Assembly: GCF_000614065.1 (NCBI RefSeq)
Contig: NZ_BAKG01000018.1
Span: forward strand, 1-64,000
DNA: 64,000 bases
Origin: Prevotella dentasini JCM 15908
GTDB taxonomy: Bacteria; Bacteroidota; Bacteroidia; Bacteroidales; Bacteroidaceae
Reading direction: 5' to 3'
The notes below the pieces were generated by a model. The model did no database searches, was not told the DNA's origin, and worked only from the letters and a program-made list of their open reading frames with translations. Position 1 is the first letter of the stretch; every line of letters begins with the position of its first letter. Below, in pieces: positions 38,670 through 48,073 of the stretch. The translations under genes and the position numbers were made by a program.

Positions 38670-40033
38670 TTATTCTTTAACGATGCTCATCAGTTCGTCG
38701 GGAGTAACCATTGACTGCTCGCCCGTTACCATATTCTTCAGCGTAACCTTTCCTTCGGCCATCTCGTTGTCGCCTGCCAAAACGACGAACGGGATGTTCT
38801 TGGCATTGGCATAAGTCATCTGCTTCTTCATCTTTGCCTTGTCCGGGTAGACCTCGGTGCGGATTTCGGCTGTGCGCAGTCGGGCAGCGATGGGCAGGCA
38901 GTAGGCTGTCTCCTTATCGCCAAAGTTGATGAAGAGCACTTTGGTAGCGTCGATGCTGTCCTTGGGGTAGAGGTCGAGTGTGTTGAGGACGTCGTAAATG
39001 CGGTCTGCACCGAAGCTGATGCCGACGCCCGACAATCCGGGGAGTCCGAAGATACCCGTCAGATTGTCGTAGCGGCCACCCCCCGTGATGGAGCCTATCT
39101 GCGTGTCGAGTGCCTTTACCTCGAAGATGGCCCCCGTGTAATAGTTGAGTCCGCGCGCCAGAGTAAGGTCCAGCTGTATCTCGTTCTTCAGCCTGTCTGC
39201 TTCAGCGTGTCGAGGATGAAGCGCAGTTCTTCCACTCCCTTCAGGCCCACTTCGCTGTCTTTCAGCACCTCTGCGATGGTTGCCAGCTTGTCGTCGTTGG
39301 TTCCCTCGAGCTTGATGATGGGCTGGAGCTTCTCGATGGCCTCCTCTGCGATTCCGTTTTCGCGGAGTTCGGCGTTTACATTGTCCAGTCCTGTCTTGTC
39401 GAGCTTGTCGATTGCTACGGTGATGTCGATAATCTTGTCCTGTTCGCCTATTACCTCTGCGATGCCGCTCAGTATCTTCCGGTTGTTTATCTTTATCTGG
39501 ATGCGGATTCCAAACTTCGTAAACACGGTGTCGATAATCTGCATCAGTTCCACCTCGTTGAGGAGAGAGTCCGACCCGACGACGTCGGCATCGCACTGAT
39601 AGAACTCACGGTAGCGTCCCTTCTGCGGACGGTCGGCACGCCATACGGGCTGTATCTGGTAGCGTTTGAAAGGCATCTGAAGTTCCTCGCGGTGCATGAC
39701 GACGTACCGGGCAAAGGGAACGGTCAGGTCGTAGCGGAGACCTTTCTCGCATAGTTTTGTCTGTAGCTTCAGTGGGTTGCGGTCTTTCAGCTCTTCGTCC
39801 GGGACAGATTTCAGGTAGTCTCCGGAGTTCAGAATCTTGAACAGCAGCTTGTCGCCTTCTTCGCCGTACTTTCCCATCAGTGTCTGAAGGGTTTCCATGG
39901 CAGGAGTTTCTATCTGACGGAAGCCGTAAAGCGCGTAGACACTCTTGATGGTATCGAATATGTAGTTTCTCTTTGCCATCTCTTCGGGGCCGAAGTCTCT
40001 CGTTCCCTTGGGGATGGATGGTTTGTTTGCCAT
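38670..40033 (-). CDS. hisS: Histidyl-tRNA synthetase, frameshifted
   Basis: Class II synthetase of about 454 residues. Motif 1 region ([10 protein letters not shown], then [20 protein letters not shown]), motif 2 ([20 protein letters not shown], about 122-141), the histidine motifs [12 protein letters not shown] and [13 protein letters not shown], and motif 3 [15 protein letters not shown] are all visible. The C-terminal anticodon domain follows. The frame breaks at about 39200: one frame ends LDTLKQTG and the other continues [16 protein letters not shown], and one G restores KADRLKNE. hisS is essential and usually single-copy, so a sequencing error is by far the likeliest cause. It is third in a fur-purA-hisS set, 16 bp after purA. 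Confidence 0.95.
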
Positions 40034-40049
40034 AATCAGTTTGTTTATA

Positions 40050-41326
40050 TTATTTTCTTATGATGGTCTGGTCGCGGTCTGGCCCGATGGAGATGATGCC
40101 GATGCGGGTTTCGAGGAAGTCTTCGAGAAACCTCACGTAGTCGTTAAATTCGGCAGGGAACTGGTCTTCGGAAGTAAACTTCGTCATATCCGTATGCCAT
40201 CCCTTGAACTCCCTGTAAACGGGCTTCACACCGTCAATTTCGTAAGGCAGGTCTTCCGTTATCGTGCCGTCGGGCAATTCGTATGCCACGCAGGCCTTTA
40301 CAATGTCAAAGTCGTCGAGTACGTCGCTTTTCATCATGATAAGCTCTGTTACCCCGTTCACCATGACAGAGTAGCGCAGCTGTATGAGGTCTATCCATCC
40401 GCAACGCCGCTCGCGGCCCGTAACGGCCCCGTACTCGTGGCCTAAGTCGCGGATGCGCTGGCCTGTCTCGTCAAATAGTTCTGTCGGGAAGGGGCCGGCT
40501 CCTACACGTGTGCAGTAGGCCTTCATGATTCCGTAGACATTGCCTATTTTGTTCGGACCAATTCCCAATCCAGTGCAGGCACCGGCACAGATGGTGTTGG
40601 AGGAGGTAACGAAGGGATAGGAGCCGAAGTCTACGTCCAGCATCGTCCCCTGAGCACCCTCGCAGAGTATGTCGTTTCCTTCACGGAGGATGTGGTTGAT
40701 TTCGTGTTCGGAGTCGACAAACTTGAAGTTTTTCATATAGCAATGCCTTCCATCCAAAGTTTCTCCGTCTCTTCAAAACCGTCAAAGTCTGTCCATCCCA
40801 GTGCTTTGAGCATTTGCAGATGACGCTCTTTGTGCTGTCTGTACTTCTCGCCGAAGTTGTCCAAAATGTCGCCGACGCGGAGACCGTTGCGGCTGGTCTT
40901 GTCGGTGTAGGTCGGACCGATGCCCTTTCCTGTCGTTCCCACCTTGTCCTTGCCCTTTGCTGCTTCGTAGGCGCGGTCGAGAATACGGTGGGTGGGCATT
41001 ATCAGATGTGCTTTCTTGGAGATATGCAGACGCTCCATCAGCGGATGGCCGCTCTTCTCCAGATTCTTTGCCTCGGCCATGAAGAGGTCTGGAGCCAGCA
41101 CGACGCCATTGCCGATGATGTTTACCTTTCCGCCCTGAAAGATGCCGGAAGGTATTGAACGTAGCACATACTTCTGTCCTTCAAACTCAAGTGTATGTCC
41201 GGCATTGGGACCACCCTGAAATCGAGCCACTACGTCGTAGCGTGGAGTCAGTACGTCTACTACCTTGCCTTTGCCCTCGTCGCCCCACTGGAGTCCTAAA
41301 AGGACATCAACTTTACCTGTTTTCAT
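40050..41326 (-). CDS. purA: Adenylosuccinate synthetase, frameshifted
   Basis: First committed step of AMP synthesis from IMP, GTP and aspartate; about 425 residues when repaired. The GTP/IMP site [14 protein letters not shown] is at residues 11-24, [13 protein letters not shown] near 36, [19 protein letters not shown] near 131, [20 protein letters not shown] near 222, and the GTP-specific [13 protein letters not shown] near 300. The frame breaks near 40745: the first frame ends WMEGIAI and the second continues [11 protein letters not shown]. Its start overlaps the 3' end of the fur gene by 14 bp, showing one transcript. Confidence 0.96.
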
Positions 41327-41816
41327 CTGTTTTATTTTGTTTCTGTTGCTTTAGCTTGTTGCGCTGCCGGGAGATTGATGCTTGGCAGCTTGAGCACACG
41401 CCATAGATGTATAATGAGAAGCCGTCTTTCCTAAAACGTTTGCATTTCGTTTCTTCAATGGCATGTAGAATTTCTTCTGAATAGATTCCCGTTACCGTGC
41501 CGCATACCGTACAAATCTGATGGATGTGGTCGCCGTTGGCGTAGCAGGCCTCGTACTTGGTTTGCCCGATGAATCGGTGGCGTACTACCAGCCGCAGTTC
41601 TATGAAGAGCTTCATGGCGTTGTAGAGGGTTGCGCGTGAGACACGGAAGTTCTGGCTTTCCAATAATTTCTCTAACTCGTCTAAGGTGAAGTGTCCTGTC
41701 AGGTCGTAGACAGCATCAAGAATGGCAAAACGCTCTGTCGTCTTGCGATGATTGTTTATCTCCAAATAGCTGTTGAGGATTTCCCTAACCTTTTTTTTTA
41801 CGTTCTCCTTAGACAC
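41313..41816 (-). CDS. Fur family metalloregulator
   Basis: A 167-residue repressor with an N-terminal winged helix (RFAILDAVYDLTGHFTLDEL, VSRATLYNAMKLFIELRLVV) and a C-terminal metal and dimer domain. CTVCGTV and CSSCQ provide the two CxxC pairs of the structural zinc site, and HIHQ lies beside the first pair. Fur, PerR and Zur cannot be told apart safely; the C-terminal tail is unusually Lys/Gln-rich. It overlaps purA by 14 bp, coupling a metal or oxidative-stress regulator to purine and tRNA-His synthesis genes. Confidence 0.9.
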   Translation of the reverse strand: MSKENVKKKVREILNSYLEINNHRKTTERFAILDAVYDLTGHFTLDELEKLLESQNFRVSRATLYNAMKLFIELRLVVRHRFIGQTKYEACYANGDHIHQICTVCGTVTGIYSEEILHAIEETKCKRFRKDGFSLYIYGVCSSCQASISRQRNKLKQQKQNKTDENR

Positions 41817-41837
41817 TACTAACTATTTTAGTTTGTA

Positions 41838-41845
41838 CAAAGTTA
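41838..41845 (-). promoter_or_regulatory. -7 element of the fur-purA-hisS set
   Basis: Minus-strand TAACTTTG, 21 bp before ATG 41816. Confidence 0.65.
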
Positions 41846-41955
41846 CCACTTTTTGGGCATATACTGATATTAGCGTATTGAAAAAAAGTTAAAACTGGAG
41901 CGTCGCATCGGCCTCTTCCTGCTGCAGTTTGGGCAGATTCTCATTCAGGAAATAA

Positions 41956-41987
41956 AGGCATTGCGCCTTATTGTAGGAGCAATGCCT
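41956..41987 (-). terminator. Terminator of the araC-dpp3-alkD set
   Basis: AGGCATTGC at 41956-41964 pairs with GCAATGCCT at 41979-41987, followed on the minus strand by TTTATTTC. It ends 40 bp past the alkD-like stop. Confidence 0.75.
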
Positions 41988-42027
41988 CTATGGATATGGC
42001 ATGAGGGCCGTGAAGTTTACGGAACTT

Positions 42028-42642
42028 CTAAAGTATGTTCAGCTTTGCCAATGCTTTCCTTGCCATGGTTTCGTACTCTTCTCCCATGTCGCAGAATCTC
42101 ATAAGGCTGCTGTATGCCGCATGTTTTACAGCTATATTGTTGCCTTCGAGCGTACATTGTACTTGGTCGAGAAACTCGTTGATGCCGCGTTCGTTGGGTT
42201 CTCTTCTGTCGGAAAAGAGACAGGCGAGCAGCTGGAAACCGCATATCTGGTACAGAGACTTGTCGGAAGCCACGTATTCGTAGGCAAGCGCAGGTGCAAA
42301 CTCCAAATGCCGGAAGACGTTGAAAGCCAAAAGCTCTGCCATTTCCTGTGTCGTAGCCTGTTCCATCCAGAGGTCGGCAACCTCCTGAAGCAGCTTCTCG
42401 GCAGGGACAATGTAGGTTGCCAGTATCTTACATTCTCTGATATTCTCTTTCCAAAGTTCAATGGCGAGGTCGTAGTTCTTGCCATATTCTTTTGCCATTT
42501 CCTTCAGCTCGGGCAGCGGTACTCCCCAGTTCAGCTTGTAGTCTATCCCTTTCTGCCGCATGGACTGGGAGGTTACTCCGTTCATGCTCAAACGAAAGGA
42601 CTGTTTGATTTTCCTGATTGTCTCTTTTGTTTCTTCTGTCAT
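42028..42642 (-). CDS. AlkD-like DNA alkylation repair protein
   Basis: A 204-residue all-helical protein of the HEAT-like AlkD/AlkC glycosylase superfamily, which removes alkylated bases. The family core is visible as LPELKEMAKEYGKNYDLAIE at about residues 43-62, LWKENIRECKILATYIV near 63-79 and ADLWMEQATTQEMAELLAFN near 89-108. Key Trp and Asp residues of bona fide AlkD could not be placed with certainty, so a non-catalytic relative is possible. It overlaps the upstream peptidase by 4 bp, so the two are translationally coupled. Confidence 0.8.
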   Translation of the reverse strand: MTEETKETIRKIKQSFRLSMNGVTSQSMRQKGIDYKLNWGVPLPELKEMAKEYGKNYDLAIELWKENIRECKILATYIVPAEKLLQEVADLWMEQATTQEMAELLAFNVFRHLEFAPALAYEYVASDKSLYQICGFQLLACLFSDRREPNERGINEFLDQVQCTLEGNNIAVKHAAYSSLMRFCDMGEEYETMARKALAKLNIL

Positions 42643-44615
42643 AGCGTTCCGTATTCTTGAGAATATCTCAGCATCTGGTGTTCGTAGCTCTCTGTATAGT
42701 CGGGGATGATGTCTGCCACCTGTCCTTTTGTGCCGTAGACAACGGTCAGGCGTGGATTGATAAATCCCTTGTAGGGCGCAATGCCCAGCTCCCTATAACG
42801 CTCCAGAATCTCGGTATGGAGCATCGGGTCTATTTGTATGCCGTATTTTTCTACCAACATTCTGGCTGCCTCGAAGTCGCCTTCGCTCTTGATGCGCTGT
42901 ATTTCGGCAAGTTCCTGTGCGAAGATGGTGCGGAGAGCAGCGTAATCATTGATGCGGACAAATGTCTTAGACTTGCCCGAAGAGTCGGTGTGGCTGACCA
43001 GTTCCACGACGTTGGCATCCTTGCCGAGGTCGAACGCCCAACGTGCGATGAGTGCCCTGTTCTGCATGTGCGACTCTTCTATCAGCTTGCCCGGCTCTAT
43101 CCGCACCATCTGTGTGAGAAGTCCGTTCATCATATAGGTGTAGTATTGCGCCTTGTAAGCCTCGGCATTGTCGAGAAGTCCAAGCTCCAGTAGTCGGGAG
43201 TCGGCCATATAATAAAGTCCGAAGAGGTCGGCACGTGCTTCTTCTATCGTGTTGCCGTAGTTTTTCAGTGCGTCTGACGATACGCCCGGCAACAGACGGC
43301 CGCTCCCGTGCCCCAGACACTCGTGCAAATCGGTATGCAAGTCGTCGGTCTTGTCGCCATACCGGTCTATCAGGGAGATGGTTTCCCTGTCAATGACAAA
43401 CTCTTCGCGGAATCCGTTTCCCTTGGCAGCCTTGCTGTAGGCACGTGTCAGATTGGAGATGGTTACGCTCTTTGACCCGTGCTCGGCCCGTATCCAGTCA
43501 GCATTGGGCAGGTTGATGCCTATGGCGGAAGAGGGATATTCGTCTCCACCCAGCATAGCGGCACAAATGACATTTGCCGTTACTCCTTTTACAATGGGCT
43601 TGCGGAAACGTGAATCGACGGGCGAGTGGTCTTCGAACCACTGTGCATTGCCTGAAATGATTTGAGTTCGGCGCGTGGCCTCCAAGTCCTTGTACTCTAC
43701 AATTCCCTCCCAAGAGCCTTTAAGTCCCAACGGGTCGCCGTAAACCTCGATGAATCCGTTGAGAAAGTCTACGCGCCCGTCCTGTTCTTTCAGCCATTCT
43801 ATCGAATAATTGTCGAAAACAGAAAGGTCGCCTGTCTTGTAATAGTCTGTCAGCAGGCGGATGACCTTGGCCTGTTGTTCGTTTTCCGTGTAGGGAATGG
43901 CTTTCTCCAGCCATTCCGTTATCTTGTCTATGGCTGCTCCGTACTTGCCGCCGCTGCGCCATACCTCTTCTTCTATCTTGCCGTCTGTTTTCACCAATGT
44001 GGAATTTAAGCCGTAGGAAACTGGGCGGTCGGCGTTTCCCGTGGCTTTCAGATGCTCATAGAATTGTTCGACTTCAGCCTGACTGACTCCCTCGTAATAG
44101 TTACAGGCAGAGGTAAGAATAATGTCTTCTTCCGCGGCCTTGTTAACTCTTTTGGGCAATAAGTCTGGATTGAAGATGACAGGACAAATAGTTTGCAAGA
44201 GTGTATCGATGCTTCCTTCTTCCGATAGTCCTATTGATTGATAGTCAGAGTGCTGCAACGCTTCCCTCAAGAAAGACTCGGAGAATGTCGGGATAAACTT
44301 GTCGCATCCGTAGTGGTGGTAGATTCCGTTGGAGAACCAGACCCGCTTCAGGTATTCTGTCAGTCCGCTGAAGTCCTTGCTGTTTCGGTCTCCGCGATAG
44401 GAAGTATAGATACACTCCAGTGCCTTTCGTATTCTTAGGTTGTATTTGCCGAACTGGTCGAACGTGATGTCGCGTCCGTAAAGTGTTGCCTTGGCCAGAC
44501 AATAAATGAGCGTCTTCTGTTTCAGTGTCAGCTCTTCGAACCCTTCAAGGCGGTACCGAAGCATCTGCACATCAGCGAAACGCTCATCTGCATAGTTAAA
44601 AATGTTTTCTTTCAT
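42639..44615 (-). CDS. M49 family dipeptidyl-peptidase III
   Basis: A zinc dipeptidyl-peptidase of 658 residues that removes dipeptides from short peptides. The M49 signature HEXXGH is present as LHECLGHGSGRLL near residue 435, and the second zinc motif as TIEEARADLFGLYYMAD near residue 462. There is no signal peptide, so it is cytoplasmic. Its role in finishing peptide breakdown fits an asaccharolytic or peptide-using lifestyle, together with the POT importer. It starts 19 bp after the AraC-type regulator gene and overlaps the alkD-like gene by 4 bp. Confidence 0.93.
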   Translation of the reverse strand: MKENIFNYADERFADVQMLRYRLEGFEELTLKQKTLIYCLAKATLYGRDITFDQFGKYNLRIRKALECIYTSYRGDRNSKDFSGLTEYLKRVWFSNGIYHHYGCDKFIPTFSESFLREALQHSDYQSIGLSEEGSIDTLLQTICPVIFNPDLLPKRVNKAAEEDIILTSACNYYEGVSQAEVEQFYEHLKATGNADRPVSYGLNSTLVKTDGKIEEEVWRSGGKYGAAIDKITEWLEKAIPYTENEQQAKVIRLLTDYYKTGDLSVFDNYSIEWLKEQDGRVDFLNGFIEVYGDPLGLKGSWEGIVEYKDLEATRRTQIISGNAQWFEDHSPVDSRFRKPIVKGVTANVICAAMLGGDEYPSSAIGINLPNADWIRAEHGSKSVTISNLTRAYSKAAKGNGFREEFVIDRETISLIDRYGDKTDDLHTDLHECLGHGSGRLLPGVSSDALKNYGNTIEEARADLFGLYYMADSRLLELGLLDNAEAYKAQYYTYMMNGLLTQMVRIEPGKLIEESHMQNRALIARWAFDLGKDANVVELVSHTDSSGKSKTFVRINDYAALRTIFAQELAEIQRIKSEGDFEAARMLVEKYGIQIDPMLHTEILERYRELGIAPYKGFINPRLTVVYGTKGQVADIIPDYTESYEHQMLRYSQEYGTL

Positions 44616-44634
44616 CTGCGATATGTTTTTCCCT

Positions 44635-45111
44635 CTATTTCTTTGTTCTCTTTTTGGCAGTGGAATGTTTGTCGTTTTTCTGTTCTCCTGTAGGCGGTTG
44701 GATGGAGTGGCGTATCTTGTATTCGCGTGGAGTGATGCCGTTTATCTTGTAGAAAGACGCATAGAAAGATTGCCGGTTGGCAAATCCGACCATGTCGCTG
44801 ATGTCTTCCATGTTGAGATCCTGATAGCGTTTGTCTACGAGAAGGGTCATGGCCTCCTCTATCCTGAACTTATTGATAAAGGAGGTGTAGTTAGTATGAA
44901 AGCGGACATTGACGACGGCAGAGATGTACCGGGTGTTGGTTCCCAACTCTTCGGCAAGTTGCTTGGCGGAGTAAGTCTTGTCCTTATACTTCTGATGGAT
45001 GAGTATCTTGTCGAGAATCTTCTCTTTCAGTTCATCCATTAACTGCGGACTGACCAAGCTACGGTATGCAGCGGCCTTTTCTTTCTTCTCGGTAATATTA
45101 TATTTTGCCAT
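44635..45111 (-). CDS. AraC-family transcription regulator
   Basis: A 158-residue protein with two helix-turn-helix units at the C-terminus: YSAKQLAEELGTNTRYISAV and LNMEDISDMVGFANRQSFYA, followed by the AraC ending FYKINGITPREYK. It is too short for a full ligand-binding domain. ATG 45111 (MAKYNITEKK) is chosen because the -7 element at 45157-45164 overlaps the upstream in-frame start. It is likely to control itself and the peptidase and repair genes that follow at once. Confidence 0.88.
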   Translation of the reverse strand: MAKYNITEKKEKAAAYRSLVSPQLMDELKEKILDKILIHQKYKDKTYSAKQLAEELGTNTRYISAVVNVRFHTNYTSFINKFRIEEAMTLLVDKRYQDLNMEDISDMVGFANRQSFYASFYKINGITPREYKIRHSIQPPTGEQKNDKHSTAKKRTKK

Positions 45112-45156
45112 GGGGCGCGATGTTAAAATATTAGCCACTAATGATATATGTTTCTG

Positions 45157-45164
45157 CAAAAATA
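45157..45164 (-). promoter_or_regulatory. -7 element of the araC gene
   Basis: Minus-strand TATTTTTG followed by CAG. Its position sets the start codon at 45111. Confidence 0.6.
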
Positions 45165-45363
45165 AGAGAAATATTTTACATTATCAAGTTTTTTCCTCTA
45201 TTTTTATGAATATTTTTTATTGTCTTGTCCTGCTGTTATGTCAGCTCTGTTTCTTGGGAAGAAAATACGGAGCAGCTCGGTATGCTATGGCGGAAGCCGA
45301 AGTGGGGGAGGAGGCAGGGCGGGTAAAGCCTATGCCGTGGGCCATTGTTTTTGGGGCGCATGG

Positions 45364-45424
45364 CGAAAGTGCCACTTTCATCATGCGAACAAGCCCGTTT
45401 CGCAGCATGAAAACGGCACTTTCG
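45364..45424. repeat. 22-bp-pitch palindrome triplet, locus F
   Basis: Units lie at 45364-45380, 45386-45402 and 45408-45424 with 5-bp spacers. It is in the 580-bp gap downstream of the acidic-tailed protein gene (minus); no gene is seen in the rest of that gap. Confidence 0.83.
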
Positions 45425-45604
45425 CAGTGTGGAAGGGTATTGTTGGCTGTCTGTTTGTAAGTAGTTGATAATTAAGTTGTTATTATCTGACTTTCTTGAT
45501 GCTGTGAAATTCTGTCCTAAGGAGGTTTTTCATGGCATCTGAAACAGGATGTATGGACGGGACGGAATAGGGTAGGCTGTTTTCGGGCAGGGGCGGATAA
45601 AAAG

Positions 45605-45642
45605 AATTCCGCACCATTACCAAAAGGGAATGGTGCGGAATT
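45605..45642 (-). terminator. Terminator of the acidic-tailed protein gene
   Basis: Perfect 14-bp arms at 45605-45618 and 45629-45642 are followed on the minus strand by CTTTTTAT. Confidence 0.9.
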
Positions 45643-45744
45643 TGGGGATTTGTCTGCTTTTAGTTTGTCGTCGTTTTCTGACTTATGACCCACTCTGTTG
45701 TCTTGGCTGTCTGCCGTGAGGGCATGGGCCGTATGGGGAGAAGG

Positions 45745-46560
45745 TCAGAACTCGTCGTCGTCCGAGACGTCCTCAACCTGTATGTCCAAGTCTTCGGCAT
45801 CGGTCTCGAAGGTTGTCCGATAGCTCTCCTCTGTCAGTTTGTCGTCGTCGAAAGTGTCATCCTCTTCGTCTATCTCCCTTTCCTCTACGCTGCCCATCAT
45901 GTCCTCGTTGTCGGCATCGTCTTCGCTGTCAGCGATTCTCTTGGGAGGGAAATCCTCGTCCATGTCAATGGCTGAATGAAGTTCCACTTTCGGCTTAGCC
46001 TTGACGAAGATAGCTTCCGTCCATCCTCCTTTTGGGATTTCCAGAACTTCGTATCCGTCGTTGAGTTTCTTGTCGTATAGGCCTCCGGCTTTCTTCAGCC
46101 GGTCTGTCGGCAGCGTCGTTGTACTGACATCAAATCCGCTTTGGATAATGTCCTGAATGCTTTGCGGAAGGCTGTCCCATCCTCCGCCGAAGTTCCGGTC
46201 GAGTACTTCCACGAGTTTTTGAGCCGAGATGTGATGGATGTTCTCCCACGTAAGGTCGGTGGTGCGGATAATGGACTTCTTCTTGATGGCCCATTTCTTT
46301 GTGGTGCCTTCTTCAATGCGTATCTCGCCGACCTTGCATCCGCGTGCCTCATATTTCTTAATCACCTCCGGACGGTCTACTTTCACTTCCTCGATGGTGA
46401 ACGCGCTTTTCAGTATGTCAAGGTAATGCAGTTCATTGTCTTTCAAGTCTGCATCGCGTTCGGCCTGTGCCCAAAGGCGGAACACGTCGTTTTCCTGAAT
46501 ATCCCAAACGTTGCTCTTAGTCAGAGTCTTTAATGATAGTGCTTGTCCTTGTCGCTTCAT
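45745..46560 (-). CDS. Uncharacterised protein with acidic C-terminal tail
   Basis: A 271-residue protein I do not recognise. Residues 1-185 form a mixed alpha/beta part (SNVWDIQENDVFRLWAQAER near 15; WAIKKKSIIRTTDLTWENI near 90; KAKPKVELHS near 187). The last 75 residues are extremely acidic (EERE, DEEDDTFDDD, DAEDLDIQVEDVSDDDEF), as in nucleic-acid mimics, chaperones or ribosome-binding factors. ATG 46560 is chosen because it follows the -7 element at 46624-46631 at normal distance. It is monocistronic with its own promoter and terminator. Confidence 0.75.
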   Translation of the reverse strand: MKRQGQALSLKTLTKSNVWDIQENDVFRLWAQAERDADLKDNELHYLDILKSAFTIEEVKVDRPEVIKKYEARGCKVGEIRIEEGTTKKWAIKKKSIIRTTDLTWENIHHISAQKLVEVLDRNFGGGWDSLPQSIQDIIQSGFDVSTTTLPTDRLKKAGGLYDKKLNDGYEVLEIPKGGWTEAIFVKAKPKVELHSAIDMDEDFPPKRIADSEDDADNEDMMGSVEEREIDEEDDTFDDDKLTEESYRTTFETDAEDLDIQVEDVSDDDEF

Positions 46561-46623
46561 ATTTGATGTTTTAACTTCTTTCGATAACTGGAACACACCG
46601 AGAAATAATCCAAGTATGCGATG

Positions 46624-46631
46624 CAAAAGTA
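46624..46631 (-). promoter_or_regulatory. -7 element of the acidic-tailed protein gene
   Basis: Minus-strand TACTTTTG followed by CATC, 63 bp upstream of ATG 46560. Confidence 0.65.
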
Positions 46632-46725
46632 AATACTAAAACGTAATTTTCCAAACTTTTCGCTGAAAAAATTAGTCAACTGGTTTTTTCTAAAAACAGG
46701 GGATGGGATAACAAAATATTTTTAC

Positions 46726-46733
46726 TATCTTTG
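46726..46733 (+). promoter_or_regulatory. -7 element of rarA
   Basis: TATCTTTG followed by CAG, 64 bp upstream of ATG 46798. Confidence 0.7.
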
Positions 46734-46797
46734 CAGTATTATTTTAATAATGTATGGGTATGTCCGCGATTCCTGTACTTTGTCATGATGTCAAAAT

Positions 46798-48071
46798 ATG
46801 GAACCATTAGCTGAAAGGATGAGACCGCGTTCGCTCGACGACTATATCGGTCAGCGGCATTTGGTCGGTGAGGGAGCTATACTGAGGAAGATGATAGACT
46901 CCGGCCATATTTCTTCCTTTATCCTCTGGGGTCCGCCGGGGGTGGGAAAGACTACGCTCGCGCAGATTATTGCCCATAAGCTGGAAACGCCCTTCTATAC
47001 GTTGTCCGCTGTAACCAGTGGCGTCAAGGATGTGAGGGAGGTGATAGAAAGGGCTCGGAGTGGCCGTTTCTTCAATTCGGTCTCGCCTATTTTGTTTATA
47101 GACGAGATTCACCGTTTTTCCAAGTCGCAGCAGGATTCCCTGTTGGGGGCTGTCGAAAAGGGAGTGGTAACGCTCGTCGGTGCCACAACGGAGAATCCTT
47201 CGTTCGAGGTGATTCGCCCCCTGCTTTCGAGATGTCAGGTTTATGTACTGAAAAGTCTGGAGAAAGAAGACCTGCTCCGCCTACTTCATCAGGCATTGAC
47301 AAAGGACGTGGAGTTGAAGCAGAGAGATATAAGGCTGACGGAGACGGGAGCCATCCTGCGGTATAGCGGAGGGGATGCGCGTAAGTTGCTGAATATCCTT
47401 GAACTGATAGTTGAATCGACCGACGGGGAGGTGGTGGAAATAACGGACGCACTGGTGGAAGCCCGGCTGCAACAGAATCCGTTGGCGTATGACAAGGACG
47501 GGGAAATGCACTATGACATCATCTCTGCCTTTATCAAGTCTATCCGCGGAAGCGACCCTGATGCCGCACTCTACTGGATGGCAAGGATGATAGAGGGTGG
47601 GGAAGATCCACGGTTTATTGCCAGAAGGGTAGTCATCAGTGCGGCCGAAGATATAGGTCTGGCCAATCCCAATGCGCTTCTGCTGGCCAATGCAGCCTTT
47701 GAGGCGATAGAGAAGATAGGGTGGCCGGAAGGCAGAATCCCGTTGGCTGAGGCTGTTGTCTATCTTGCGACTTCGCCGAAGAGCAATTCTGCCTATTTGG
47801 GTATTGATGCTGCACTTGCGGAAGTCAGAAAGAGCGGTAATCAGCCCGTGCCGCTGCCTATCAGAAATCGCCCCTACTGCTGATGGCAGAACTGGGCTAT
47901 GGCGACGGCTACAAGTATCCCCATGACTATCCGGGACATTTCACCGAACAGCAATATTTGCCTGACGCTTTGGTCGGAAAACGCTTTTGGCACGGGCAAC
48001 ACTCCGTGCAGGAAGAAAAAATGTATAACAGGATGCTCCAATGTTGGGGCGAAAGATATAAGGAGAATTGA
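46798..48071 (+). CDS. rarA: Replication-associated recombination ATPase RarA (MgsA), frameshifted
   Basis: AAA+ clamp-loader-like protein acting at stalled replication forks, about 424 residues. The N-terminus PLAERMRPRSLDDYIGQRHL is the family start. Walker A is GPPGVGKTT near residue 44, Walker B is LFIDEIHRF near 99, and sensor 1 lies in GATTENPSF. The C-terminal tetramerisation region ends LMAELGYGDGYKYPHDYPGH. The frame breaks at about 47869: the first frame stops at 47883 after IRNRPYC, while LMAELGYGD continues to 48071. One missing base explains it. Confidence 0.94.
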
Positions 48072-48073
48072 AT

